DNA from: Platanthera guangdongensis
Lineage: Eukaryota; Streptophyta; Magnoliopsida; Asparagales; Orchidaceae
Reading direction: 5' to 3'
Assembly: GCA_039583875.1 (NCBI GenBank)
Contig: CM077164.1
Coordinates: 64,821,628-64,885,627 of the forward strand
Length of the DNA stretch: 64,000 bases
In this document: piece by piece, positions 1 through 10,862 of the stretch
Layout of the letters: every line of letters starts with the position of its first letter
Numbering within the stretch: position 1 is the first letter of the stretch
Notes under the pieces: model-generated
What the model saw: the letters and a program-made list of their open reading frames with translations, nothing else
Told to the model about the DNA's origin: nothing
Database searches by the model: none
Made by a program: the position numbers and the translations under genes

Positions 1-123
1 CATACCCTTGCCGACGCGGACGGCCTTCGCCTCCTCTCCCACTGTCCCTGACCAACTACACCAACCGCCGCCGCCCGATTTGCTTGCCCACTCCGACTAT
101 TCAACAGTGCCCGCTTTGTTAAG

Positions 124-1258
124 TTGAATTTTCCGATCTTCGAAGGCCGCGAGAACCCCCTTACGTGGTTAACCCACTGTGAACATTTCTTTGCGGCACA
201 ACGCACACCGTGGGAAGATTGGTTGGGCATCACATCCTTCCACCCGATGGGGTCGGCCCAACTGTGGTTCTCTCAGCTTCAACGGGAGAAGCCCCACCTC
301 ACATGGGATGACTTCAAAATTCAGTGCAACTTGCGTTTCAGACCGCCACTCCGCACCAATCCCATTGGCAATTTGATCTCCCGGAAGTAGTCGGGCTCTA
401 TTGGCGACTATTTGGAGCAGTTTCAGGTGCTCCTGGCCCGTGCACCACCGTCCCAGCAGCCCACCAAGTGGCCTTTTTTACTGCGGGGTTGCATGAGCTA
501 CTCCGCATGGATGTGGAATTCCAGAACCCGCCGGACCTCACTACAGTCATGAGTCTCGCACATATCTGCGAGCGTCGTATCTTACTGGATCGTCCCCACA
601 TGGGACGTCGAGGCAGCAAGGGTTCTTCCGACAACCTAGTCGTCCTCGGCCACCGCTGGGGGGTGGCCCAACCCGAACCAAAGAGGGAGAGCGACCGACA
701 CATATCCGGCGTTTGTCCAATCAGGATATGGCCGAGCGCCGCGCCAAGGGCCTTTGTTTCAACTGTGATGAGGCTTACACTTGGGGACACAAGTGTAAAC
801 GCCTCTTTTGGCTTGAGGTTGACGATCCATCAGATGGGGAAGAAGGGGATGACGAGCCAGGGGACCACTCCATCTCCATCCATGCTATGTCAGGACCACA
901 CTTCGGGGACACAGTGCAGATGCCCATTTCTGTGGCGGGCCACCAGCTACTTGCCCTTATGGATATGAGTAGTACACACAGTTTCATCAGCGATCTCACC
1001 GCTCAGCGACTCCAGCTACCCATTACCACCCGCAATCGTTTGTGTGACGCCGTGCTAAATGGCGCCGCGATGGTCTGCACCGGGGTTTTCCGAGACATTC
1101 TGATTATTGTGGGGGACCATCACTCTCAGATGGACTTCTTTGTCATTGTCCTGCGGGGTTTCGAGGTTGTCTTAGGGACGCGCTGGTTATGCACCCTCAG
1201 ACAGATTCTGTGGGATTTGGATGCCCTGACAGTGTCCTGGGACATGGACCTTCTTTGA
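124..1258 (+). pseudogene. Gypsy gag and protease remnant
   Basis: The retrotransposon gag domain starts in one frame (124-390, FPIFEGRENPLTWL) and continues after a frameshift. The zinc knuckle CFNCDEAYTWGHKC lies at about 755-796. The aspartic protease follows at about 955; its active-site triplet, normally D-S-G, reads D-M-S in LMDMSSTHSF, so the enzyme would be dead. There is no good ATG: the first frame opens at TTG. Gag would package element RNA in the cytoplasm and the protease would process the polyprotein. Confidence 0.75.
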
Positions 1259-1509
1259 CAGTATGGCACAAACATTCGAAGGAAACGGTGGATCACTCCT
1301 TTTCCCTCCAATCTGATTCTACAGGGCAGTCGGGCCTCTCCGACCTTCTTCACGAGTACAGTGATACCATGGCCGCGCCGACCGGGCTTCCCCCCTCGCG
1401 CCGCCAAGATCACTGTATTTGTCTTCTTCCAAATATGGCCTCGGTATTCATCCGCCCATACCGCTACCCCTTCCTATAGAAGGATGAGATTGAGAAGCAG
1501 TGCACCGAG

Positions 1510-2090
1510 ATGCTTCAGCAAGATATCATCCGACACAGTGTCTCACCCTTCTCCTCGCTCGTCCTCTTAGTCAGCAAGAAGGACGGCTCTTGGCACTTCT
1601 GCGTGGATTACCGTGCCCTCAATGCACAGATAGTGAAGGACAAGTTTCTCATTCCCATTGTAAATGAGCTATTGGATGAGTTGCATGGGGCACACTATTT
1701 CTCCAAACTAGATCTTCGCTCGGGGTACCACCGGGTCCGTGTGTCTCCGGAGGACGTGGAGAAGACCGCCTTCAGGACACACCATGGCCACTTCGAGTTT
1801 TTGGTGATACCTTTTGGGCTCACCAACGCCCCGTCCACTTTTCAGGCACTCATGAATGAGATATTCCACACTCTTCTTTGTCGTTGTGTCCTTATTTTCT
1901 TCGGTGATATTTTGGTATACAACAAAACTTGGGAGGCGCACCCCGACCGCCTCAGACAGGTTCTTCAGCTCGTACGCTCTCAACGGCTCTACTTGAAGGG
2001 CTCCGAATTCTCCTTCGACACTGACAGAGTTGCCTACTTGGGACATCTGAGGTATGCCTGCCCAAACCATCCAAGGAAGGAGGTCTGGGT
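1510..2090 (+). pseudogene. Gypsy reverse transcriptase remnant
   Basis: Clear RT fingers and palm: [16 protein letters not shown] at about 1576, then FSKLDLRSGYHRVR and [12 protein letters not shown]. The catalytic box that is FxDD in gypsy elements reads FFGDIL, so the first catalytic aspartate has become glycine. The frame stays open through the connection region (YLGH at about 2035) and then runs into foreign sequence. Inactive fragment. Confidence 0.82.
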
Positions 2091-2125
2091 GGTGGACGAG
2101 GACGTATCCGTAGATGTGACCGGGT

Positions 2126-2760
2126 TTGTGGTGGACGAGGAGGCTATCAGCTATTGACTATATCTACACCGAGGAGGAGAAGAGCGTGCTAAACATGGTG
2201 AGCATGATGGAAGCCATCAAGAGGAAGCAGGCTAGTGATAGAAGTAGAGGTGGGATTGATGCGACATCCACCTCAGCTATGTATGTCCACCCAACAGAAG
2301 GATTTGATGGATCCTTTGCTCTCGCAGCCATAGCTTCCTCTAGGCCATCTGACTGGATCGTCGATTCAGGTGCATCGCGGTACGTGACTGGAGATGCATG
2401 TGAGTTCTCCTACACACGCCTAGCAGTTGCTCATAACATCCAGATGGGGGATGAGACTTTCCAACCTAGGGTCGGTAAGGGTACTGTCAATTGCACAAGT
2501 TTGGCAAAACTATTCAATGTCTTGCATGCTTCTTCTTTTCTAATTAGCCTATTATCCATTAGCACCATTATCATTCAACTAAAATATAATGTTTCTTTGA
2601 TATTCCCAAGATAATTTTCCAGGAGAAAGAGACGCGACAGATACTTAGAACCGGAATTTGACATGATGAATTATGTTATCGTAGGAAGCTATTATTGCAA
2701 GAGGCTGCACGACTGCTCTTTGATAGCGAACACCAAGAGATGGAAGGGAAAATTGCCAGT
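2126..2760 (+). pseudogene. Ty1/copia gag end, protease and pre-integrase fragment
   Basis: A different retrotransposon order from the preceding fragment. WIVDSGAS at about 2352 is the copia-type aspartic protease active site and is intact. It is followed by the usual pre-integrase text (LLSIS at about 2545, then FQEKETRQ after a frame change at about 2615). Upstream is a lysine-rich stretch typical of gag. No LTR is attached. It is not obviously the same family as the copia that begins at about 3155. Confidence 0.7.
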
Positions 2761-2816
2761 GACTGCAATAAAGGCAGCGACTAAGGCCCGGGATTCCTAT
2801 CGTGACTCTGATGCCA

Positions 2817-3150
2817 TGTGGACAACAAAATGGTGACCTTTATTACTCCTATAACACTTGAGATAAAAGATCTAATTTCCCTAGTATAATACTAAAAATA
2901 GAAAGAAACAATTATAGTATATACAACAATGTCTATGATGCTTTTACATACGAGATTTATGAGTGATGAATGATAATATTAAGATGCACTCTGCAATCCG
3001 ATATTTTAAAATATCTCTGACATATCCCCTCAATCTGACATTCGATATATCAAATACAAACTGACATGAACCAGACATCTGACACATACAACCAAGATAA
3101 TGATATTATATTAATTGATAGTATTAATATTATCTTATCTTGTTCGTCAT
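2817..3150 (-). repeat. Possible LTR fragment next to a primer-site-like motif
   Basis: Read on the - strand, the sequence just left of 2817 is TGGCATCAGAGTC, one base away from the TGGTATCAGAG used by many plant elements (initiator Met tRNA), and the DNA to its right ends in CA when read on that strand. The stretch is AT-rich and without coding potential, as LTRs are. No partner LTR and no target-site repeat were found, so this is a suggestion only. Confidence 0.3.
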
Positions 3151-3225
3151 GGTATCTTAGGACGCATGTCTGTTGATCGCTCGCACTCATGTATGAGTTG
3201 TAAGCTTGGCAAACAACTACAGTTC

Positions 3226-3705
3226 TGTTAGGAATCCGCATTGGGGGATCACTTACAAGCATCGCGAGTCACGGGCAACGCGCGCTTAATTTAATTATTC
3301 CTATTTTTAATATTTATGCATGCACTTTTATTATGTTTTTAACCTCATATTGTTAAGCCTATTTGAGGGGGCATTTTGGACTTTGTCATGAAGTACTATA
3401 TGTGTTTGTGTATGGGGAAAATAAAGCAAGCAAGAAGTTCTTTCTAATATCTCTCTCTTTCTTTTTTCTCCTCTCTCTCTCTCTCCCGTATTCATATTTC
3501 CGCCGAACCCTAGCCGCAAACCCCCTCCGCCCGCATCACGATGTCGCACCATCGCAACCCGTGCCGCTCCTGCTTCGTCGTGAGGATCATTTCTCCCTCC
3601 TGTCCATCATTGCTCCCAAGGGTTCGAAGAAGGGATGCTCCTCCCTCCTCCTGCACTTTCCCCTCCAACGACCGTTCACTCGCTCGCAATCCCGGGAACG
3701 TAACA
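3226..3705 (+). mobile_element. Solo LTR, 480 bp, with AGTTC target-site repeat
   Basis: The copia integrase text stops after AGTTC (3221-3225) and resumes after a second AGTTC (3706-3710). Between them is a unit beginning TGTTAGGAATCC and ending GTAACA, the TG...CA form of an LTR. It contains an AATAAA-type signal at about 3419 and a CT-rich transcribed-leader-like tract (3450-3485). No internal domain is present, so it is best read as a solo LTR left by recombination between two LTRs. The parent family is not identifiable here. Confidence 0.72.
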
Positions 3706-3710
3706 AGTTC

Positions 3711-4425
3711 CCATATCGATCCAACGAGTCCCGATCATCCATTCATTTTGCTTTAGTTCATTCTGATGTGTGGGGTCCTGCTCCCTTTATTTCAAAAGGT
3801 GGTCACTGTTATTATGTTATTTTTGTTGATGATTACTTTCGTTATACATGGGTTTACAAGATGCGTTCTTGTACTAATTTCTTTCACATTTACGTTGAGT
3901 CTGTCTCCATTGTGCGTACTCAGTTCTTCACGTCTATCTGCATGTTTCGCTCTGATTCGAGGGTGGGGGGGATACTTGTCACATGCTTTTTGTGATCGTT
4001 TTGCCTCTCACGGTACTCTACCTCAGCTTTTCTGTCCCGGTGCTCATTCTCAGAATGACACTGCGGAAAGGAAGCATCATCATATCATTGAGACGGCTCG
4101 TACTTTCCCCATTGCCTTTGATGTGCCTCCACACTTCTAAGCTGAGGTCGTATCCACTGTTGTCTATCTTATCAACCTCCAGCCATCCTCTTCCCTACAG
4201 GGTAGTAGTCCTGGTGAACGTTTGTTTGGTTGTCCTCCTCGTTATGACCACCTACGTGTGTTTGGTTGTTTATGTTATGTTCTTCTTCCTACTCGTGAGT
4301 GCACCAAACTATCTGCTCAGTCCACTGCTTGTGTTTTCATTGGTTATAGCCCTAAGCATAAAGGCTATAAATATTATGATTATGTAGCTCATAGTGCACG
4401 TGTCTCTCAAGATGTTACCTAAGTT
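3711..4425 (+). pseudogene. Copia integrase remnant
   Basis: Integrase core of the element at 3155-7450. The first catalytic region VHSDVWGP is at about 3757, VDDYFRYTWVY follows, and the E-containing region reads [13 protein letters not shown] at about 4055. The tail [13 protein letters not shown] is at about 4345. Several frameshifts and stops separate these motifs. Integrase would insert the cDNA into chromosomal DNA; this copy cannot. Confidence 0.78.
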
Positions 4426-5990
4426 GAGGACCATCCTTTTTTGTTTCATCCTTGCCTTCTTCTCCTTCTTCCTCTACTCACATTTCCACTACAGTTGATG
4501 GCATTTTCTTTCTCTCCATACCACTGTCTGTGTCACCTTCTTATAAGTTTCCTCACACTCAGTCTCCACCAGGGTAATCGTCTCCCATCCTTCTTCCTGA
4601 GTCATCTCCACAGCCTCCTGACCTTCCTGTCCAGGTTCGCGCTCCTAATCTTCCTGAATCTTCCCCACAATCTCCTGACATTCCTGTTTAGGTTCGTGCC
4701 CCTGCTCCTCCTCAGCATTATGCTCGACACTATGTTCGGTGACCTTGTCGTACAGATGTGTCATCTCCCCTTTTGCATCTGGTCTCTTCCAGTGAGTTAC
4801 CTGTGGATGATTCCCAGGCACGACGCTACCCCACTCGCGATCGGCACCCACCCGATTGCCTCAACCTTGCTACTCAGCTACATGATCTACCAGTCCTTGA
4901 CCTATCAGTCGTTCTAGCGGCTACTTGTGGTGTTCCTGAGCAAATTACCTACAGAGAGGCTGTCCTAATTCCCGCGTTGCAGGCCGCAATGTCTGACGAG
5001 TTGAGTGCTTTGGAGCGCAGTTCTACTTGGGATCTAGTTCCTTTATCTACTGGTACAACCCGTATCACATACAAGTGGGTCTTCAAAGTGAAGACTTGCT
5101 CAGATGGCACAGTGGAGAGATACAAGACCCGGTTAGTGGCACGCAGTTTTCAGCAGGAGCATGGTCGGGATTATGATAAGACCTTCACTCATATGGCTCA
5201 CATGACAACTATCAGGACCCACATTGTCGTCGCAGCTGACCGTCAGTGGTCCTTGTTTTAGCTGTATGTGAAAAATGTTTTTCTTCAAGGTGACTTGCAG
5301 CAGCAAGTGTACATGCTTCCACTCTCAGGCCTATCTACTGCTCCCGGTCTTGTTTGTCGTCTCCACCGAGCACTTTATGGTCTCAAACAGACTCCTCAAA
5401 CCTGGTTTGAGCGCTTTAGTTCAGCAGTTCTTGCATCTGGTTTTCAGTCAAGTCACTATGATCCCACTTTGTCTGTTTACTTCTCATCACGGGGTCGGAC
5501 CCTTCTCCTGTTATATGTGGACGACATGATTATTACTGGTGACAATGTCTTCTATATTGAGTTTGTCAAGTATCACCTTCAGCAGTAGTTTCAGATGACT
5601 AATCTTGGCACACTGCGTTACTTCTTGGGCATTGAGTTCTCTGCCACTCATACTGGCTACTAGTTATCTCAGCAGCGCTACACCTCAGCCTTATTGGCAC
5701 GCGCTGCTCTGTCCGACACTCTCACAACTACTACTCCCATGGAACTTCATCTTCAGCTGCGTCCAGATGAGGGCTCTCCTCTTTCCGATCCTACACGACA
5801 CCAATATCGGGTTGGGAGCATGGTTTACCTCACCATTACTAGACCTGACATTGACTTTGTTATTCATGTGCTAGATCAGTTTGTGATTGCTCCTACAACA
5901 GTTCACTATGCTCACCTGCTGCGTGTTCTCTGATATCTTCGTGCTACTATGTCTTGTGGGCTATTCTACCCCCGCAGTAGCTCTCTCCAG

Positions 5991-6924
5991 CAACGTTGTT
6001 AAGATCTAGATTTAAATTGTAGGATCGTCGATCCTACGATTTTTTTCCAGCACAGAGCGCCGTGAGTTTAATAGGATCGTGTGGTTATTAAAAACGCTGA
6101 GATCGCCACTTTAAATCGTTGGATCGTTAAGATCAGGCGATCTTATCGTATCGACTCGCTTCGACTTCCACTCACGGGATTTAAAGGCAGCGATTTTCAT
6201 TGCCCTAGGCTCCGTCGATCATTTATCCATTCTCTCGCTTGACGATTCTCCCTCTTTGTTTCCCGCTAGGGCTTGATGGCGTCCCTTCCAGGAGATGACA
6301 ACAAGGGCCTTTCTCTCCCTCTTCGATTTCAATGTGGGAAATCTCATTGGAGCTCGAGCTGCTAGTGTGCCCCTTAGCACAGACCGGACTTCTATTCTTC
6401 TATTTACTCTTTGATTCTTCTTCCTCACTGTAAGCTCCTCTCTCTTTTGCTCATTTATGAGTCAATGACATGCATGAGATGATAAATAGGAATTAGGATT
6501 TATTTCTCCCCCACTTTGCTTCTCGATATCTGACATGAGCATGAATTACTTAAGGGCATAGGGTTTTCTTCTATTTCCATTTCTTCTACATTCACTAACC
6601 GACTGTTATAAAATATGAGGCTTTATTTGATGGTTACTGAAACCTGAATTCTCCTCTCCAAATCAGTTGGCCTACACTAATTGGTTTGGCTTTATTAATT
6701 TATTATGCATATGTTGGCCGGCTGTAGATTGATATGGGGATTATTATGCTATGCTGAATGTTGTTGGTCGGCTGTAATGGTGCTGAGGTGGGATTTTTTG
6801 GTTTAAATATAAATATTTTTTTATTTTTATTATAATGCGATCTTACGATCCGTGTCGATTCTACGTTTTACAATCTTAGAGACACCTCCCGATCCTACGT
6901 AAGATCTCAATCTTGACAACCTTG
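5991..6924. mobile_element. hAT-type non-autonomous element (MITE), 934 bp
   Basis: Inserted in the copia RNase H. The 8-bp target-site repeat CTCTCCAG is at 5983-5990 and 6925-6932. The termini are inverted: left CAACGTTGTTAAGAT, right (reverse complement) CAAGGTTGTCAAGAT, 13 of 15 matching. An 8-bp repeat with short ends beginning CA is the hAT pattern. Copies of GATCTTACGATCC-like sequence in both orientations sit near both ends, as subterminal transposase sites do. There is no transposase frame, so it depended on an autonomous partner. Confidence 0.85.
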
Positions 6925-7400
6925 CTCTCCAGTTACAGGCATATTTTGATGCTACATGGATCAGTGATTATGTTGATCGTCGTTCTGTCACCGGTTTTTG
7001 TCTCTTCTTGGTCTCTTCACTCATTGCCTGGAAATCTAAGAAGCAGACTGAAGTTTCTCGCTCTAGTACAGAGGCAGAGCTCCGTGCCATGGACACTACT
7101 GTTGAGGATATTGTCTGGCTTCGTTGATTGCTTGTTGATCTTGGTGCTGCTCCTTCTGGTCCTACCACTCTTTATTGTGACAACACCAGTGCTATCCAGA
7201 TTATCCTGAATCCAATCAAACACTCGCTCTCCAAGCATATTGGTTTTGATGTTTTTTCCTTCGTGATCAGCACACACAGGGTACTATTGTTCCTCATTAC
7301 GCTCCCACTGAGCGTCAGCTTGCCGATTTGCTCACCAAGCCTCAGACTCGCGCTCGGCATGAGTTTCTTCTCTCCAAATTTTCGGTGTATGGTCCCCGTG

Positions 7401-7413
7401 AATTTCAGGGGGG
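7401..7413 (+). other. Polypurine tract of the + strand copia
   Basis: AATTTCAGGGGGG directly precedes the TGTTAG that starts the 3' LTR. Such a G-rich tract primes plus-strand synthesis in LTR elements. Confidence 0.6.
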
Positions 7414-7470
7414 TGTTAGTGGTGCACCACATATATATCTATAACTACTTATAAAGAAATACTGATGGCT
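7414..7470 (+). repeat. Start of the 3' LTR of the + strand copia, truncated
   Basis: TGTTAGTGGTGCACCACATA begins right after the polypurine tract. The LTR cannot be followed beyond about 7470, where low-complexity DNA takes over, and no CA end or target-site repeat was found. Confidence 0.5.
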
Positions 7471-7560
7471 TTAAAAAGCCATGCATTTAAAATCCATTGG
7501 ACCAATTCCAGCCATTGGATCAACATAATCAGGCCTGCCAATATCCAATCCCCCTAAAAT

Positions 7561-7735
7561 CTCACCCCCCCCCCCCCCAAAAAACGAAAAACCCGATGCG
7601 TTTTCCTGCCCAGCCCCGCGCCCCCCCCCCCCTTTCCACTGCCGTCGGCGGCTCCGGCGCCCCCCGGCGGCAGTGGAAAGGGGGGGGACGCGGGGCTGGG
7701 CAGAAAAACGGGGGGGGGGGGGGGGGGGGGGGGGT
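7561..7735. repeat. GC-rich hairpin with long C and G runs
   Basis: Runs of C at 7565-7579 and 7621-7632 face runs of G at 7681-7688 and 7711-7734. Between them two arms of roughly 45 bp pair: CCTGCCCAGCCCCGCG on the left and CGCGGGGCTGGGCAG on the right, with CCACTGCCG/CGGCAGTGG near the tip. A G run longer than 20 can form G-quadruplex structure. The runs may also be assembly-sensitive. Open frames across it (poly-Pro, poly-Gly) are compositional artefacts. Confidence 0.75.
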
Positions 7736-8048
7736 GGATTTTGCAATATTATGTATATATTATAATATATATTTATATAATTATTATAATATCTTTATAC
7801 TATAAGGAAACACCTAATCAGCCCATGGTGTAACATTTTTATCCCGAATTGCCCTCATAAAAGCAGCTTTGGTAGGTTAATTTAGGGGTATTTTTGTCGT
7901 TTTGGCGGATCAAGACTTAATTAATACACATTGGCACTGTTCCACCGCCTCAAAATCCCGATGTCTGTCTTCTTACGCGCAGCTAGGGCAGCTCATGCGG
8001 CGCAGGTATGGCATCTCTTACGACGTCGCTCCAACGCCGCAACATCGC

Positions 8049-8145
8049 AAGCCCCTCGCCGTCTCAAGCCCCTCGCCGTCTCAAGCCCCTCGCCGTCGAA
8101 AGCCCCTCGCCGTCTCAAGCCCCTCGCCGTCGAAAGCTTCTTCCA
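8049..8145. repeat. 17-bp minisatellite, about five copies
   Basis: The unit AAGCCCCTCGCCGTCTC is repeated head to tail, with CTC/GAA alternation at the end of the unit. It yields open frames in several registers (for example Ser-Pro-Ser repeats), which I do not take as coding. Confidence 0.85.
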
Positions 8146-8246
8146 CGCGATTTCTCGGCTGCACCTCAGCAACTCCTCATCCATAGCTTCCAAAGCTTCT
8201 CGCTCAGCTGTCGCACTTCTTAACGTAGTCTCTTTGTGTGTCTGTA

Positions 8247-8249
<3 letters not shown>

Positions 8250-8290
<41 letters not shown>

Positions 8291-8292
8291 TC
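8250..8292. repeat. (TC)n microsatellite
   Basis: About twenty TC dinucleotides in a row. CT tracts of this kind are common in plant 5' untranslated regions, consistent with the gene-like look of the surrounding stretch. Confidence 0.9.
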
Positions 8293-10074
8293 TCCCCCTC
8301 CAACCTTCTTACTCTTCATTTCTTCTTAGGTTTAATGTCTGCCACTCGAGGACGTTGCCACTGCCGACAGAAGGCAAAACCAGCGGCGGCGAGGCAAGAG
8401 CAAGCGATCCTTCATCACTACCCTACCAACACCTGGTAACCTACTTACTATTGCTTGGTCTCTAAATTGATGTCAATCTAAGTATTGGAGTGCTCTCTAC
8501 TTGAACTACTGCTGCATTTACTCAATTTGTTCATTTTGGGGAAGATCTGAGTATGAGCTTGCTCTGTAAATTGATGTCACTCTGAATGCATTTCTTCTCT
8601 TTTGCTTTGCAGCTACAGTATTCACTTCCCGATTCTTGGTTTCCCTGCTTCGACTCGCTGGCGGCTCGCTGATTTGGGGGATATAGGTAAGCTACTTCGT
8701 GTCATTCCTTCGAATGCACTCCAGCTGGTGAAATCTATCATACATGCATCATCTATATAATTCTATCTTTTCTCTTCAATCCTATAAGTAATTTAGAGAG
8801 CAAGCTCAGCAAACCCAGAAAACTTGCTTTTTCATCTTCATTCTCCATGATTTATGATTTCTCCCATAATACTCTTGCTGTTTGTTAAAGATAACATTCA
8901 TTTACTAATCAAGGAACTCTACCTCATGGATACATCCATCTTGGAAGACCCCTATTATATGTACTGATATTCCTAGAACTTGCATGTAAGCTTGATGGAA
9001 TTTCCCTATTTCCTCTGTTAATTTCTATAAGCAATTCACAACAGGATTTACAAAAACAATTATTTGACAGATCTCTGATGATCTTGCATTCTCCTTTTTC
9101 TTAAAATTATCGCTTTTCTCAAACCTCTGCTCGACTTTTCTTCTCTATTTTGCACCGACTCCATCTCTACAGTTTCAGATTTAATATATGTTTTACTGTG
9201 ATTGATTTATATCTTCTGACTCAACTTATGCCCATTTTCCATTTGTGTGTGTGTACGTGTGCGAGGGCGACTGGATCTTCCAAAGAGAGAATTTTATATG
9301 GTGATCATGCTTATAATTTTCACTGCATACCTTTCATTCCAACATCTTGCGTATAATCACACAACATGATTTGCTATATAGGACATCATTTTACAGTATG
9401 CATGCGAGGAAATGCAACAGAGTTATTTGGCAAAATGACTGAGAGAGCCTTCATTATTTCTTCGCCACATTGTGATCTTCAAATACAATGACCTCATGAT
9501 TTATTTCAAATTTTATTGATCATATTGGGTTCCTGGACTTACAACAATCTTTGCTATCCTATTATTGGCCGAGCTTTTGTCAATGAGAATTTCATTGATT
9601 CTATGCTCACCTGCTCATATCAGTTATCTTTATACTTCCTCCAGATCAAATTTTTGGGTTCCTATTAATAGTGTTAGGTTTGTATATGATATGTGAAATA
9701 TTAGATGTTGTCTTCAATAATTGTTGGTGACATCATAATCTTTTATAAATTATCATATGTTTAGGAAGGCACATAAATTAATTTGTTGGTTTTGCTCAGC
9801 TATAGTTTTCTCATATCTTAGTGAGCTTAGGCATGCGGTTTTATGAATGCAGAGATTTTTTAAAAAAAGTTTGCCGTCTTTATGATGCGTCTTTTTGCAT
9901 GATATAGTCCAATATCATTTAAAAGAACAATTGAGTTTATGATCTTTCATTTGATTTTCTACTTCGTTTATGATCTTAGGATTACTCAGTTTATGATTTC
10001 GTTATTTTTACGAACTCTCACTATATGATTTTTCGTTATTCCAATTTACTCATTCTTTCAGCATTTTTCGCTGC

Positions 10075-10745
10075 CCCCGAACTATGTCGCCGCTCCCGAT
10101 CAATTTTACCGCACACGACTAATATCGCCCACACGACCAATGTCACTCCCACGATCGAAGCTGCTGTCGACGACCAATGTCACCATCCCACGATCTATGT
10201 CGGCCCCCACGACGAATGTCGCCACACACGACCAATATCGCCGCCCTCGACCAATGTCGCCGCCCTCAACCAATGTCGCCCCCCTGACAAATGTCGCCGC
10301 AACGACAAATGTCGCACTCACGACAAAGGTCGCCCCCACGATAAATGATGCTCTCACGACCAATGTCGCAGCCCCCGACTAATGTCACCGCCCCAGACCA
10401 ATGTTGCGCACACAACCAATGTCGCTATCCAGAAACAAAGTCGCTTCCCGGGACCAATGTCGCCGTCCACGATCAATGTGGCCCCCTAAGGCCAATGTCG
10501 CCCTCACGACAAATGTCGTCGTCCCCGACCAATGTCGCCGCCCCCGACCAATGTCGTCCCTCCCGACCAATGTCACCACCCTTGACTAATGTCGCCGCCA
10601 CGATAAATGACATCGCCACGACAAATGTCACCCCCACAACAAATATCCACCCTCATGTCAAATTATTTCCCATGACAAATGTCGCTCCCTCGACAAATGT
10701 CGCTCCCTCGACAAATGTCGTTCCCACGACAAATGTTGCCCGCAC
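10075..10745. repeat. Degenerate minisatellite, core CGACCAATGTCGCC
   Basis: About forty imperfect copies of a 14-18 bp unit containing CGACNAATGTCGC, separated by short C-rich spacers (CCCCA, CCCTC). The core is partly self-complementary (CGAC...GTCG). It creates repeated Thr-Asn-Val-Ala frames on one strand and Val-rich frames on the other, neither with gene features. Confidence 0.88.
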
Positions 10746-10759
10746 GGGGTCCCCCGTGC

Positions 10760-10862
10760 ACGACTGCTTGTATATTATATATAATTATTATAATATATAT
10801 TTATATAATTATTTATATAAATATATATAATATATTATATATATTTGTATAATATATATTAT
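10760..10862. repeat. AT-rich low-complexity tract
   Basis: TATA/ATAT-rich sequence very similar to the one at 7741-7800 (both contain TATAATATATATTTATATAA). Both tracts border a GC-rich block. Confidence 0.7.

Larger units (their letters stand above)
1..2090 (+). mobile_element. Ty3/gypsy gag-pol fragment, both ends missing
   Basis: A decayed gypsy internal region runs from the window edge: gag, CCHC knuckle, protease and reverse transcriptase, in gypsy order, spread over several frames. No LTR is visible. Downstream of the RT (about 2060) the sequence changes abruptly to an unrelated copia fragment, so the 3' half (RNase H, integrase) is absent. It resembles the chromodomain gypsy at 30368-35627 in its gag and RT motifs. 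This is a relic, not a functional element. Confidence 0.8.
4758..7413 (+). pseudogene. Copia RT and RNase H remnant, split by a MITE
   Basis: RT text starts at about 4940 (WKWVFKVK-type motif as YKWVFKVK near 5070; RYKTRLVARSFQQEHG at about 5120). The catalytic box LLYVDDMIITGD is intact at about 5512. In-frame stops occur at about 5259, 5586 and 5661. RNase H runs to 5990, is broken by the MITE at 5991-6924, and resumes at 6933 (RSVTGFCLF, YCDNTSA, KHIGFD). It ends LLTKPQTRAR after a frameshift near 7260, just before the polypurine tract. Confidence 0.83.
3155..7450 (+). mobile_element. Decayed Ty1/copia element, 5' end missing
   Basis: Domain order pre-integrase, integrase, RT, RNase H, then a G-rich tract and the start of a TGTTAG LTR shows a + strand copia. 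The pre-integrase motif (HSCMSCKLGKQLQ, about 3187-3225) continues at 3711 after a solo LTR, and the RNase H is interrupted by a MITE. Many stops and frameshifts. Motifs closely match those of the - strand copias at 11240-12948 and 39400-43660, so the three are related. Confidence 0.85.
7741..10075. other. Unassigned stretch, partly gene-like
   Basis: AT-rich DNA (7741-7800), then promoter- or leader-like sequence with a 17-bp tandem repeat and a (TC)n tract, a short ATG frame at 8335-8440 (MSATRGRCHCRQKAK), and possible splice signals (GGTAAGC at about 8686). From about 8700 to 10075 it is AT-rich and without recognisable coding potential, as an intron or old intergenic DNA would be. No domain was recognised. 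It could be the 5' end of an unknown gene or a captured gene fragment; I cannot tell. Confidence 0.35.

Noticed and set aside
7931..8329. Frames over the 17-bp repeat and (TC)n tract
   Set aside because: Products are Ser-Pro or Arg-Glu repeats from low-complexity DNA.
10025..10830. Frames of Thr-Asn-Val-Ala repeats
   Set aside because: Direct translation of the minisatellite, present in several registers and on both strands.
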